Below, piece after piece: positions 9,255 through 22,566 of a stretch of 64,000 bases of DNA. The stretch's first letter is position 1. Every line of letters begins with the position of its first letter. The notes under the pieces are model-generated. The model had not been told where the DNA came from and did not search any database. It was given only the letters and a program-made list of their open reading frames with translations. Position numbers and translations under genes: made by a program. The stretch is from contig WBZZ01006634.1 of the NCBI GenBank assembly GCA_019918135.1, forward strand, positions 16,493 to 80,492, in the 5' to 3' direction. The DNA comes from Paulinella micropora (lineage: Eukaryota > Cercozoa > Imbricatea > Euglyphida > Paulinellidae).

Positions 9255-12200
9255 TTGCCTGAGGATGGGGGGGGGGGGTGGTGGGATAGGCAAGTGACTT
9301 ATTTGCTGGTCATTTTATAGTCTTGTGCTAACTAACAACGATTTCTCGGGGTTTTGTTTTTGGAGACACAAAAAAAAGGGTCCAAGCCTTGCCCCGCGTC
9401 CTCACCCTCCCCCCCCCCTCCCAACTACACACCCTCTCTCTCTCAAGTTTTTTTTTTTGGTTTTGTTTTGTTTGCTATATCTAAAAAAACGGGACTAGCC
9501 TTTTCTTTCTTCAAATCTTTAAAAACTCACGAAAAGAGAAAGCCTCCGACCGGTGCCGCAACGCTAGTCTATTGCAATTCCACTTTGTTTTTCCCTACTA
9601 GCTAGACGACGATGAACGCTTGCTTACTAGCGCTGGCGTTGACGGTGGTGTCCTTGGCGGATTGCGCCTGGCGCGCGCCGGAACCGACGGACCTGTTGCT
9701 CGAGCTGTCCGTCGGCGCCGCCTGCTCGGTGTGGACGCTGCCGGCCGCGGGCGCTGTTGCGGGTGGGTCTGTCGCACGCCGCCGGCATTTAGCGCAAGAC
9801 GAGCAATGGCTGGTAGACTGGGGCGACGGCACGCCGCCACAAGCTTGTACAAGCAGCAGCCCGTGCACGCACGTGTTTGCCAGCGCGGGCGTGTTTACAA
9901 TAGCGGTGGAAGGCACGGTGCCGGGCTGGACCATGACGCCGGAATGGCGCGCGCAGCAGACGGGCGAGGTCGCGCTGCTAGTGATCTTACAGTGGGGCGG
10001 TTTGCAACTAAACGCTAGCAGCGGCTACCACTTCTACGGCGAATGGCAGTTGACTTCAGCGCCGCCGCTGTCGGCCCTTGACACGTCGTACGTGACGAGC
10101 TTCGAGTACAGCTTCGCCGGGCTCGTGGCCGCTACGTTCGATGTTTCGGGGCTGGACACGCGGTCCGCGCTAGTGCTGCGCGGCGCGTTCGCGAACTCGC
10201 CCAAGCTCCAGTTTTCCAACGTCAGCGGCTGGGACCTGTCGCGCGCGCGCGACATCTCGTACCTGTTCAACGGCACCAATGCAACAACCATCCGGGGCCT
10301 CGAGCGCTGGAACGTGTCCGGCGTATCGGAGGCTACGGCGGTGTTCGCGCGGTCGGCGGTGCGGGCCGACCTGTCGAGTTGGCAGCTGAACAGCTTGCGC
10401 GACGCCCGGCAGTTGCTGGACAGCGCGCCCGCGGAGCTGCTGAGCCGGACACACAGCGCGTGCCTGGGCCAGCGCACAAGCGCCGAGTGCGCCGTGTGGG
10501 TGCCGTCCGTGTCAATGACCGAGTCGCGGACGCCAACCGCGTCGCGGACTCCGCCGGTGTCGTCAACCTCCACTGCCTCGCGGAGCCTCGGCTCCTCTCT
10601 GAGCAGCACGGCGTCTGTGACCGCCTCGGTGTCACGGTCGCCGCCGGCGTCCGCGACTTCGTCGGTGTCGTCGACACCAACGGCCTCGCGGAGCCTCGGC
10701 TCCTCTCTGACCGGCACGGCATCAGTCACGCCGTCTAGGCCCTGCGCGGATGGCTACACATGGGGGGCGGCCCCTTCGTACATGCTGGGCCTGCCGGAGA
10801 CGGCGGGGCTGTTGGGCAGTGCGTGGGTACTGAGCGCTTCGAGCAGCTGGAGAGGCACCGCTCCGCTGCAGGCCCTGGACGCCAACAGTGCGACGGCGTG
10901 GGCTAGCGCGCTGGGCACCTATAGCTGTGAGGGGAGCGCAACCGCAGCGGCGGCCCTGACGCTGAATGTCAACGGAGGTGCGAGCGTGCGCGGTGAGTAC
11001 CTGGAGCTAAGCAGCAGCGACGCGGCGCGGCGCGCGGGGCTATTAGAGCTCGAGGTCTGGCCGTTCCAGGCTTCCACGGGCGCTCCGCTCTATTCCATAA
11101 CAGCGCTCCGCTCTATTCCATAACAGCGCTGCACGTAGTGGGCTCGAACGATGGCGGGCAGACCTGGACCACCGTGTACAACGGCACGGCGGCGCTTGAT
11201 CCTGCTCAGGCCTGGGGTATCAGCACCAGAAGTCTGTCCGTGCTGGGCGGACAGTCTTGGAGCAGGTTCCGGTTTATCTTTATTGTTGCGTACCAGCGCG
11301 CCGGGCCGGGCAGCGTGGGGTACGCCTGCACGGCACAGGTGGCGCTGGGGCGGCTAAACCCCCGCTTGCTAGAGCAGCAAGCGGACGCTTGCCAGGACGT
11401 GGACGAGTGCGCCGCGGGCACGCACGGCTGCGGCGGCGGCCTGCGCTGTGTCAACACGGCCGGGAGCTTCCGCTGCGATTGCCCCGTGGGGTACACTGCG
11501 AACGGACCAGGGTGCCAGGACGTGGACGAGTGCGCCAGCGGCGTGGAGCCGCCCGTGTACACGCTGCAGCAGCTCGCGCTCAGGGGCTGGCGGCTGAACG
11601 TTTCTAGCAGCGCCAGTGAAAACGCGGCAGCGCTGCTCGCGCCGGACGCGGACGGTGCCGGGGCGTGGGCCAGCGCGCTGGGCACTTACGACATCAGTGC
11701 GGGGGCGGGCGCGCCGCTCACTTGCGTGGCCAACGCGACCGCGGCCGCGGCGGTGACAAGCAACGTAGACGGCAGTGCCGTTGTGCGCGGCGAATACCTA
11801 GAACTCAGCGGCGGCCTTCCGTTGGACAGGGCGGGGCTCCGCCAGTTTGAACTGTACCCAAATGTCACGCCCGGCGCCCTCTACTCAGCGGCTGCGCTCC
11901 GCATACTTGGCTCCAACGACGGCGGCGCTAGCTGGACCACCGTGTACGCGGGCACCGCCCTGGACCCCGCTCAGGGCTGGGGTGTGGCAACCGGACAGTC
12001 TGTTAGGCCCCTGGACTGCTTGTACTGGAACAAGTTCCGCTTTGTGGTACCCGTGGCCTACCAGCGCGCGCCTCAGACCTGCACCGCGCAAGTAGCGCTC
12101 GGGCGGTTGAACCCGAGCTTGCTGGAACTGCGGCGAGCCTGTCAGGACATGGACGGCACCTGTGCCAATACGCCCTCCTGCCGCGGGGACCAGCGCTGCA

Positions 12201-15012
12201 CCAACACGGCGGGGAGCTTCGCCTGTCAGTGCCTGCCGGGCTTCACGGCGGCCGGCACGCCGCCCGACAGCGCCTGCCGGGACGTGGACGAGTGCGCCGA
12301 TGGCACGCACGGCTGCTCGGCCAATGAGCGCTGCACCAACACCGTGGGCAGCTTTTCGTGCGCCTGCGCGGCGGGGTACACCTGGGGGCAGGCGCAGTAC
12401 ACGCTGGGGGCCGCGCAAGCCCCCGGGCTTATGGCCGGGGGCTGGCTGCTGAATGCTTCCAGCAGCAACGGCACTACTACTGTGGGGGGCTGGGTCAGCG
12501 CGCCGGGCACGTACGCGTTGTCCAGCAGCGCCGGCTCTCTGGCTTGTGTCGGGGACGCATCCGCCAATGCGGCCCTGACGTTGAACATCAACAATAGTGC
12601 TAACGTGCGCGGTGAGTACTTGGACCTCACTGCCACCAATAGCTCCCGGCGCGCGGGCGTGAGATTCCTGTCGCTGTTCCCGTACCAGCCGTCCCCGAGC
12701 GGGCCTTTGTACTGGCTACAAGCGCTCCGCGTACTGGGCTCCAACAACGGCGGCCTGGACTGGACGACGTTGTATGCCTCGGCCGGCGGCTGGGGTACTC
12801 CCTCGAGCAGCAACGAGGGTCTCACCCTGGCCGTGCGTTTCTTGGAGCCCGGCGCGCTGGTGTTGGGGGGCCAGTACTGATCTAAGTTCCGGCTCATCCT
12901 GCCCGCCGCGTACCAGCGCCTGCCCGGCACGACGCAGCAGTGCGCGACCCAGGCCGCGCTCGGCCGGCTTGACCTCGGCTTGATAGAGCAGGCCAGCACT
13001 TGCTACGACGTGGACGAGTGCGCCGGGGGCACGCACAACTGCCGCCTGGACCAGGGCTGCACCAACACGGTAGGGGGCTTTGTGTGCCAGTGCCCGCCGG
13101 GGTTCGGTGCGAGCCCCCCTGGCAATTACTTGCTGACGTACGCCGACCCGCCGCAGCCCTGGCGTGGCTGGCTGCCGGACGCTTCGTCCAACGGCCGGTG
13201 GGCGCACCTGCCTACTGTCATAGGTGCTTACGGAGTATGGTCCAGCGCGACGGGCAGCTATACGAACGCGTTACCCGCGTGCACTAGCTGCGTCTGCAGC
13301 GCCAACGTCAGCACCGCGCCGCTGGCCGCCCCTAACGTGCGCGGCGAGTACTTATCATTCTACAGCGCGTACCGCCTGCCCGCCGCACTACGCTTTTTTA
13401 CGCTGTGCGCGTCCATGGGTGGGGACGGGCTGTCGCACACGGCCCCGCCGCGCTTAGGGTGCTGGGCTCTGACAACGACGGGCTGAGCTGGACCAACGTC
13501 TTCAACACGAGTGGCTGGACTTGGGCGGCCGCTCAGTGCCGCTACCTGACGGTCGAACGGCCCGGCTTTTTTACTTTGTACCGCTTCGTCGTAGAAGCTA
13601 CTTATGTCAACCACACGCTCACCTCGGGGGGAGCCGCCGGCTGTCCCAGCTCGGCTACGGTGGGGCAACTGCGCCCCGAACTGGAATTTAGCACGGAAAC
13701 GTGTGCAGAAAGCGCCCAGGCGCCGTCGGTTTCCGCGTCGCCGACCGCGACGCCGTCGGTTTCCGCGTCACGCAGCCCAACTTCCTCAGCGTCGCCCGAC
13801 GAGTGCGGCCGCCCCAACAACGGGGGCTGTGGGCCCAACGGGCTTTGCAGCGTTACGCCCAACGGCACTTCCTGCACGTGCGCGCCCGGTTACGTTCGGG
13901 CCGGCGCCCAGGAATTGACGTCGCCCGACTACCTGTACGACTGGCAGGTCCTGGTTAGCGGGGCGGCCTCAGCACAGAAAGCGAGCAATGCTACGGACGG
14001 CCTGGCCTCTACGCTCTGGAACAGTGGTAGCAACTACGGCCAGTCCACCAGCGACAGTAACGGGCTTTGCAATTTCCCGGCCAGCATTCTCGCGCCGGTC
14101 ACCGTGGCCGCCAGCGGGGCCAGCTACGCAGGAGCTTACATCGACTTCAAGCAGGCCTGGGGCAGCCCAGCGCGGCTGTTCTCTGTTAGTGTGATCAGCA
14201 CCCAGGCGCTGATCACTCCTTCCGGGCAGGGCGGCTGTGCCGACAGCGCGGGCTGCCCGTCCCACTCCGCTGTTTCGGAGCTGGTAGTCCTCGGCTCTAG
14301 CAACGGCGGCACAGACTGGAACTATCTGGCCGCGGGACAGTGGAGCGGCTGGGCCCCCGAGCAGACCAAAACACTAGCCCTAGACCTCCCCGCTAGTTAC
14401 AACGCGTACCGCTTCGTCATCCTGCGCAATTTCCATTGGTACTCGATCTACAACTTTATGTGCAGCTCCGCCGCCGTTCTCGGCGACCTCCGGGTCAAGC
14501 TGGACGTGCCGGTGTGCGCGCTGCCCAGCCAGTCGCCGAGCTTTTCGCTGACCAGCACCCCGACGTCCAGCCCGACCCGCAGCGCCAGCGCGACCCCGAC
14601 GTCCAGCCCCAGCCTCACCGCCTCCGCCACGCGTTCGCCTACCGTTTCGGTCACGCCGACACAGTCGCCGACGGCGTCGGCGTCGGAGTCGCTGTACTCG
14701 AGCCGCAGCAACACGCCCACCAACAGCCCCACGACCTCGCTCACCGGCAGTGTGACGCCTACCGTTTCGGTCACGCCGTCTTTCGACCTCAATGAGTGCA
14801 GCCGCCCCGACAACGGGGGCTGTGGCGCCAACGGGGTCTGCACTAACACCCCGGGTTCTTTCTATTGTACGTGCAACGCAGGCTACGCTCAAGCCGGCGC
14901 CAAGACCCTGACGTCGCCCGGCGGCCTGTACGGCTGGACGGTGAGCGTCAGTGGTTCGAGCTCGGGCTCCGCAAGCGTCGTGGCCGACGGCTCCGCCACC
15001 ACTTATTGGAGC
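7969..15012. repeat. Segmental tandem duplication, left unit
   Basis: About 7.04 kb nearly identical to 15035-22085 (offset 7,066 at the left end and 7,073 at the right; most of the difference lies in G/C homopolymers). It carries the 3' part and all upstream sequence of an F-box/LRR gene on the - strand and most of an EGF/discoidin gene on the + strand. Only scattered substitutions distinguish the units, so the event is recent. Confidence 0.95.
9612..15012 (+). pseudogene. Secreted EGF/discoidin-domain protein, copy A (broken and truncated)
   Basis: ATG 9612 begins a signal peptide (MNACLLALALTVVSLADCAW). Then comes a PKD-like segment (VDWGDGTPP ... HVFASAGVFTIAVEG), a BspA/DUF285-like region (FDVSGLDTRSALVLRGAF; VSGWDLSRARDISYLF), a Ser/Thr stalk, and alternating calcium-binding EGF (DVDECAAGTHGC; CVNTAGSFRCDC) and discoidin-like modules (ALRILGSNDGGASWTTVY). 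These features predict an extracellular adhesive protein. There are three internal lesions. A 23-bp tandem duplication (11080-11102 repeated at 11103-11125) shifts the frame. An in-frame TGA at 12878-12880 sits where paralogous modules have Trp. A one-base shift lies near 13,440. The 3' end is cut at 15012, where the frame runs antisense into the copy B LRR gene and stops at 15165. Confidence 0.85.
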
Positions 15013-16324
15013 AAGCGTCGTGGCCGACGGCTCCGCAGCAACCTTCCAAACTCAATTTCCTCAACCCGCGTGGTAGATGCACAAGCTGCCCGCCGGCGAG
15101 GGCCCAGACACTCAACGATAGCTCTTGTAGCTCGTCGAGCGCGGACAAGGGCTCGAGGTCGCTGATCGCACAATGCCTCAGATGCAGTTCTCGTAGACAA
15201 TGTCGCCGGCCGATGACATGTTGTAGCCCGGCAGAGGTGATGCGAACACAGGAGCTCAGGTCCAGTTTTTGTAGCAGCGTCAGTTGCGCCACGCAGGAAA
15301 GCCCCTCATCAGTTATGTCGGGATTGTGTGAGAGATCCAAGACCCGCAGATCCGGTAAATTAATCAGCTGCCGCAGGGCGCCATCGTTTACATAGCAATC
15401 AGAGATGTCAAGATGTTGGAGCCCAGCCATGTCGCTAACAAACCGGAGGTCAGACACGTTCGTTGCGGCTAGGGACAAATAACGTAGCTCGCGCAGGGGC
15501 GCAAGCCGCGCTAGCCCCGCCGGGCTAAAGCCTTGGCAGTGACTCAAGGATAAGTACTGTAGATTTTGCAGGCCGGACAATTGTCTAAGGGCGTTGTCAG
15601 TAATCCCTCTGCAAGAATGTAGGTTTAGGGACTGCAGTTGTTCCAGTGTCGCGATCCAGCTCAGCTCACCGCTGACGTAGTTGCCAGCCAAGTCGAGCTG
15701 CCGCAGTTGGGTCATCGTACCGATAACACCGCACACATCGATGCGCGCCTCATTTTGCAAGCACACCCCCCTCAAAACCAAGGTTTCCGGTTTTTTGGCC
15801 CGCAGCCATTCACTGATCGCCCCATCGCTGGCGTACTGACAGTTGCTCAGCCAGGTCTCGCACGGGGCTAAGGGGGGCGTGAAGTCAGCCCCAGAAGGCG
15901 AGGTTACGTTGTAAATGTTGCCCAAGCGCTTCAGCCCCCTGATGTGCACTGCTTCTCTTAGGTCCCGATCCGTGACGATGTTTAGCAAAATAGTCTGCAC
16001 GGTAATCCGGTGCTTCCTGACAAGCGGCAGAACAGCGGAGCCGCTGCCGTCGATGGTCAGGCATGAAATCTCTTTCCATTCTTGCCACCGGGCCTCGGGT
16101 ATCGGCGGTCTACCCGCGCGCACGCGCAGCGCGGGGAACGACGCGGGGCGAATGCCGTCTCTGGCTGTTCGGCAGACAAGGGACCAGACCGCAAATCGCC
16201 AAGACATATCATCGACCAGACCGACGACCAGTTCCCACACATCCTCGGGCAGGCTTAGCAACGGAGAGGTCTGCACAGACGGGGGAACGTCGTGCCTGGC
16301 GCGCTTGCGCGGCGGCACGTTCAT
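14948..16324 (-). pseudogene. F-box/LRR protein, copy B, chimeric and truncated
   Basis: This copy reads without interruption from ATG 16324 through the basic N-terminus, the F-box (LLSLPEDVWELVVGL) and eight or more LRRs. It shows what copy A would encode without its missing G. At 15035 the duplication breakpoint removes roughly the last 130 residues present in copy A. The frame continues for about 28 residues of antisense EGF-gene sequence (GAVGHDACSNKWWRSRR and onward) before stopping at 14948. The result is an open 458-residue frame with an intact F-box and a shortened LRR arc. It might still bind SKP1 but would present an altered substrate surface. Differences from copy A are few (for example one extra codon, DVPPSV versus DVPSV). 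Confidence 0.8.
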
Positions 16325-19300
16325 TTGCCTGAGGATGGGGGGGGGGGGGGTGGTGGGATAGGCAAGTGACTTATTCGCTGGTCATTTTATAGTCTTGTGC
16401 TAACTAACAACGATTTCTCGGGGTTTTGTTTTTGGAGACACAAAAAAAAGGGTCCAAGCCTTGCCCCGCGTCCTCACCCTCCCCCCCCCCCTCCCAACTA
16501 CACACCCTCTCTCTCTCAAGTTTTTTTTTTTGGTTTTGTTTTGTTTGCTATATCTAAAAAAACGGGACTAGCCTTTTCTTTCTTCAAATCTTTAAAAACT
16601 CACGAAAAGAGAAAGCCTCCGACCGGTGCCGCAACGCTAGTCCATTGCAATTCCACTTTGTTTTTCCCTACTAGCTAGACGACGATGAACGCTTGCTTAC
16701 TAGCGCTGGCATTGACGGTGGTGTCCTTGGCGGATTGCGCCTGGCGCGCGCCGGAACCGACGGACCTGTTGCTCGAGCTGTCCGTCGGCGCCGCCGGCTC
16801 GGTGTGGACGCTGCCGGCCGCGGGCGCTGTTGCGGGTGGGTCTGTCGCACGCCGCCGGCATTTAGCGCAAGACGAGCAATGGCTGGTAGACTGGGGCGAC
16901 GGCACGCCGCCACAAGCTTGTACAAGCAGCAGCCCGTGCACGCACGTGTTTGCCAGCGCGGGCGTGTTTACAATAGCGGTGGAAGGCACGGTGCCGGGCT
17001 GGACCATGACGCCGGAATGGCGCGCGCAGCAGACGGGCGAGGTCGCGCTGCTAGTGATCTTACAGTGGGGCGGTTTGCAACTAAACGCTAGCAGCGGCTA
17101 CCACTTCTACGGCGAATGGCAGTTGACTTCAGCGCCGCCGCTGTCGGCCCTTGACACGTCGTACGTGACGAGCTTCGAGTACAGCTTCGCCGGGCTCGTG
17201 GCCGCTACGTTCGATGTTTCGGGGCTGGACACGCGGTCCGCGCTAGTGCTGCGCGGCGCGTTCGCGAACTCGCCCAAGCTCCAGTTTTCCAACGTCAGCG
17301 GCTGGGACCTGTCGCGCGCGCGCGACATCTCGTACCTGTTCAACGGCACCAATGCAACAACCATCCGGGGCCTCGAGCGCTGGAACGTGTCCGGCGTATC
17401 GGAGGCTACGGCGGTGTTCGCGCGGTCGGCGGTGCGGGCCGACCTGTCGAGTTGGCAGCTGAACAGCTTGCGCGACGCCCGGCAGTTGCTGGACAGCGCG
17501 CCCGCGGAGCTGCTGAGCCGGACACACAGCGCGTGCCTGGGCCAGCGCACAAGCGCCGAGTGCGCCGTGTGGGTGCCGTCCGTGTCAATGACCGAGTCGC
17601 GGACGCCAACCGCGTCGCGGACTCCGCCGGTGTCGTCAACCTCCACTGCCTCGCGGAGCCTCGGCTCCTCTCTGAGCAGCACGGCGTCTGTGACCGCCTC
17701 GGTGTCACGGTCGCCGCCGGCGTCCGCGACTTCGTCGGTGTCGTCGACACCAACGGCCTCGCGGAGCCTCGGCTCCTCTCTGACCGGCACGGCATCAGTC
17801 ACGCCGTCTAGGCCCTGCGCGGATGGCTACACATGGGGGGCGGCCCCTTCGTACATGCTGGGCCTGCCGGAGACGGCGGGGCTGTTGGGCAGTGCGTGGG
17901 TACTGAGCGCTTCGAGCAGCTGGAGAGGCACCGCTCCGCTGCAGGCCCTGGACGCCAACAGTGCGACGGCGTGGGCTAGCGCGCTGGGCACCTATAGCTG
18001 TGAGGGGAGCGCAACCGCAGCGGCGGCCCTGACGCTGAATGTCAACGGAGGTGCGAGCGTGCGCGGTGAGTACCTGGAGCTAAGCAGCAGCGACGCGGCG
18101 CGGCGCGCGGGGCTATTAGAGCTCGAGGTCTGGCCGTTCCAGGCTTCCACGGGCGCTCCGCTCTATTCCATAACAGCGCTCCGCTCTATTCCATAACAGC
18201 GCTGCACGTAGTGGGCTCGAACGATGGCGGGCAGACCTGGACCACCGTGTACAACGGCACGGCGGCGCTTGATCCTGCTCAGGCCTGGGGTATCAGCACC
18301 AGAAGTCTGTCCGTGCTGGGCGGACAGTCTTGGAGCAGGTTCCGGTTTATCTTTATTGTTGCGTACCAGCGCGCCGGGCCGGGCAGCGTGGGGTACGCCT
18401 GCACGGCACAGGTGGCGCTGGGGCGGCTAAACCCCCGCTTGCTAGAGCAGCAAGCGGACGCTTGCCAGGACGTGGACGAGTGCGCCGCGGGCACGCACGG
18501 CTGCGGCGGCGGCCTGCGCTGTGTCAACACGGCCGGGAGCTTCCGCTGCGATTGCCCCGTGGGGTACACTGCGAACGGACCAGGGTGCCAGGACGTGGAC
18601 GAGTGCGCCAGCGGCGTGGAGCCGCCCGTGTACACGCTGCAGCAGCTCGCGCTCAGGGGCTGGCGGCTGAACGTTTCTAGCAGCGCCAGTGAAAACGCGG
18701 CAGCGCTGCTCGCGCCGGACGCGGACGGTGCCGGGGCGTGGGCCAGCGCGCTGGGCACTTACGACATCAGTGCGGGGGCGGGCGCGCCGCTCACTTGCGT
18801 GGCCAACGCGACCGCGGCCGCGGCGGTGACAAGCAACGTAGACGGCAGTGCCGTTGTGCGCGGCGAATACCTAGAACTCAGCGGCGGCCTTCCGTTGGAC
18901 AGGGCGGGGCTCCGCCAGTTTGAACTGTACCCAAATGTCACGCCCGGCGCCCTCTACTCAGCGGCTGCGCTCCGCATACTTGGCTCCAACGACGGCGGCG
19001 CTAGCTGGACCACCGTGTACGCGGGCACCGCCCTGGACCCCGCTCAGGGCTGGGGTGTGGCAACCGGACAGTCTGTTAGGCCCCTGGACTGCTTGTACTG
19101 GAACAAGTTCCGCTTTGTGGTACCCGTGGCCTACCAGCGCGCGCCTCAGACCTGCACCGCGCAAGTAGCGCTCGGGCGGTTGAACCCGAGCTTGCTGGAA
19201 CTGCGGCGAGCCTGTCAGGACATGGACGGCACCTGTGCCAATACGCCCTCCTGCCGCGGGGACCAGCGCTGCACCAACACGGCGGGGAGCTTCGCCTGTC

Positions 19301-22085
19301 AGTGCCTGCCGGGCTTCACGGCGGCCGGCACGCCGCCCGACAGCGCCTGCCGGGACGTGGACGAGTGCGCCGATGGCACGCACGGCTGCTCGGCCAATGA
19401 GCGCTGCACCAACACCGTGGGCAGCTTTTCGTGCGCCTGCGCGGCGGGGTACACCTGGGGGCAGGCGCAGTACACGCTGGGGGCCGCGCAAGCCCCCGGG
19501 CTTATGGCCGGGGGCTGGCTGCTGAATGCTTCCAGCAGCAACGGCACTACTACTGTGGGGGGCTGGGTCAGCGCGCCGGGCACGTACGCGTTGTCCAGCA
19601 GCGCCGGCTCTCTGGCTTGTGTCGGGGACGCATCCGCCAACGCGGCCCTGACGTTGAACATCAACAATAGTGCTAACGTGCGCGGTGAGTACTTGGACCT
19701 CACTGCCACCAATAGCTCCCGGCGCGCGGGCGTGAGATTCCTGTCGCTGTTCCCGTACCAGCCGTCCCCGAGCGGGCCTTTGTACTGGCTACAAGCGCTC
19801 CGCGTACTGGGCTCCAACAACGGCGGCCTGGACTGGACGACGTTGTATGCCTCGGCCGGCGGCTGGGGTACTCCCTCGAGCAGCAACGAGGGTCTCACCC
19901 TGGCCGTGCGTTTCTTGGAGCCCGGCGCGCTGGTGTTGGGGGGCCAGTACTGATCTAAGTTCCGGCTCATCCTGCCCGCCGCGTACCAGCGCCTGCCCGG
20001 CACGACGCAGCAGTGCGCGACCCAGGCCGCGCTCGGCCGGCTTGACCTCGGCTTGATAGAGCAGGCCAGCACTTGCTACGACGTGGACGAGTGCGCCGGG
20101 GGCACGCACAACTGCCGCCTGGACCAGGGCTGCACCAACACGGTAGGGGGCTTTGTGTGCCAGTGCCCGCCGGGGTTCGGTGCGAGCCCCCCTGGCAATT
20201 ACTTGCTGACGTACGCCGACCCGCCGCAGCCCTGGCGTGGCTGGCTGCCGGACGCTTCGTCCAACGGCCGGTGGGCGCACCTGCCTACTGTCATAGGTGC
20301 TTACGGAGTATGGTCCAGCGCGACGGGCAGCTATACGAACGCGTTACCCGCGTGCACTAGCTGCGTCTGCAGCGCCGACGTCAGCACCGCGCCGCTGGCC
20401 GCCCCTAACGTGCGCGGCGAGTACTTATCATTCTACAGCGCATACCGCCTGCCCGCCGCACTACGCTTTTTTACGCTGTGTGCGTCCATGGGTGGGGACG
20501 GGCTGTCGCACACGGCCCCGCCGCGCTTAGGGTGCTGGGCTCTGACAACGACGGGCTGAGCTGGACCAACGTCTTCAACACGAGTGGCTGGACTTGGGCG
20601 GCCGCTCAGTGCCGCTACCTGACGGTCGAACGGCCCGGCTTTTTTACTTTGTACCGCTTCGTCGTAGAAGCTACTTATGTCAACCACACGCTCACCTCGG
20701 GGGGAGCCGCCGGCTGTCCCAGCTCGGCTACGGTGGGGCAACTGCGCCCCGAACTGGAATTTAGCACGGAAACGTGTGCAGAAAGCGCCCAGGCGCCGTC
20801 GGTTTCCGCGTCGCCGACCGCGACGCCGTCGGTTTCCGCGTCACGCAGCCCAACTTCCTCAGCGTCGCCCGACGAGTGCGGCCGCCCCAACAACGGGGGC
20901 TGTGGGCCCAACGGGGTTTGCAGCGTTACGCCCAACGGCACTTCCTGCACGTGCGCGCCCGGTTACGTTCGGGCCGGCGCCCAGGAATTGACGTCGCCCG
21001 ACTACCTGTACGACTGGCAGGTCCTGGTTAGCGGGGCGGCCTCAGCACAGAAAGCGAGCAATGCTACGGACGGCCTGGCCTCTACGCTCTGGAACAGTGG
21101 TAGCAACTACGGCCAGTCCACCAGCGACAGTAACGGGCTTTGCAATTTCCCGGCCAGCATTCTCGCGCCGGTCACCGTGGCCGCCAGCGGGGCCAGCTAC
21201 GCAGGAGCTTACATCGACTTCAAGCAGGCCTGGGGCAGCCCAGCGCGGCTGTTCTCTGTTAGTGTGATCAGCACCCAGGCGCTGATCACTCCTTCCGGGC
21301 AGGGCGGCTGTGCCGACAGCGCGGGCTGCCCGTCCCACTCCGCTGTTTCGGAGCTGGTAGTCCTCGGCTCTAGCAACGGCGGCACAGACTGGAACTATCT
21401 GGCCGCGGGACAGTGGAGCGGCTGGGCCCCCGAGCAGACCAAAACACTAGCCCTAGACCTCCCCGCTAGTTACAACGCGTACCGCTTCGTCATCCTGCGC
21501 AATTTCCATTGGTACTCGATCTACAACTTTATGTGCAGCTCCGCCGCCGTTCTCGGCGACCTCCGGGTCAAGCTGGACGTGCCGGTGTGCGCGCTGCCCA
21601 GCCAGTCGCCGAGCTTTTCGCTGACCAGCACCCCGACGTCCAGCCCGACCCGCAGCGCCAGCGCGACCCCGACGTCCAGCCCCAGCCTCACCGCCTCCGC
21701 CACGCGTTCGCCTACCGTTTCGGTCACGCCGACACAGTCGCCGACGGCGTCGGCGTCGGAGTCGCTGTACTCGAGCCGCAGCAACACGCCCACCAACAGC
21801 CCCACGACCTCGCTCACCGGCAGTGTGACGCCTACCGTTTCGGTCACGCCGTCTTTCGACCTCAATGAGTGCAGCCGCCCCGACAACGAGGGCTGTGGCG
21901 CCAACGGGGTCTGCACTAACACCCCGGGTTCTTTCTATTGTACGTGCAACGCAGGCTACGCTCAAGCCGGCGCCAAGACCCTGACGTCGCCCGGCGGCCT
22001 GTACGGCTGGACGGTGAGCGTCAGTGGTTCGAGCTCGGGCTCCGCAAGCGTCGTGGCCGACGGCTCCGCCACCACTTATTGGAGC
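15035..22085. repeat. Segmental tandem duplication, right unit
   Basis: Second unit of the tandem duplication. It starts abruptly inside the LRR coding region (match to 7969). At 22086 it continues into unique sequence that completes the EGF/discoidin gene. The 22 bases between the units (15013-15034) are filler copied from about 14,979-15,000. Confidence 0.95.
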
Positions 22086-22566
22086 TCAAGCTCCAACCAG
22101 TACAGCGTCACGGTCAGCTCTACCTGCACTAATACTGCCTCCTCGCCAGTGACTGTAGCCGACGGGAACAATTATGCGGGCGCCTACGTCACGTTCACGC
22201 AGTCGGCCGGCGGCTTCGCGCGGATCCTGTCGGTGGCCGTAACCGCCACCAGTAATACTTATACCCCTGCCTCCCCAGGCTCCTGCCCGTCCGGTTGCCC
22301 CGTCTACGAGGCGGTCTCTGAGCTGGCTATCCTGGGTTCCAGCGACCTGGGCAACAGCTGGACCTACCTAGCTTCGAGCGGCACGTGGAGCGGCTGGTTA
22401 TGGGGCACGACCCAGACCCTGACCTTAAACCTGCCCCAAGCCTACAACGCGTACCGCCTGGTGGCTCTGCGCAACTACTACAAGTTTACTGCAGCAGGCT
22501 TCCTGCCCGTCATCAGTGACGCTGGGTGACGTGCGCGTCACGCTGGACGTGCCGGCGTGCATTTAA
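16685..22566 (+). pseudogene. Secreted EGF/discoidin-domain protein, copy B (broken)
   Basis: Same architecture as copy A: signal peptide, PKD-like, DUF285-like, Ser/Thr stalk, EGF and discoidin-like modules, a second stalk rich in SVTPT/SASPT units, a further EGF (LNECSRPDNEGC) and discoidin-like module, and an end near 22566 (VTLDVPACI then TAA). It keeps the 3' part that copy A lost. It shares all three internal lesions with copy A: the 23-bp tandem duplication at 18153-18198, TGA at 19951-19953, and a one-base shift near 20,515. They therefore predate the segmental duplication. A further shift near 22,510-22,525 separates the last module from its natural end. Repaired, the protein would be close to 1,950 residues. 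Real decay, recoding or systematic miscalls are all possible; shared non-homopolymer lesions favour real decay. Confidence 0.85.

Noticed and set aside
12875..12885. TGA reassigned to tryptophan
   Set aside because: TGA replaces an expected Trp here, but the SKP1 gene ends naturally at TGA (3869-3871) and many intact genes use TGG, so a nonsense change is simpler.
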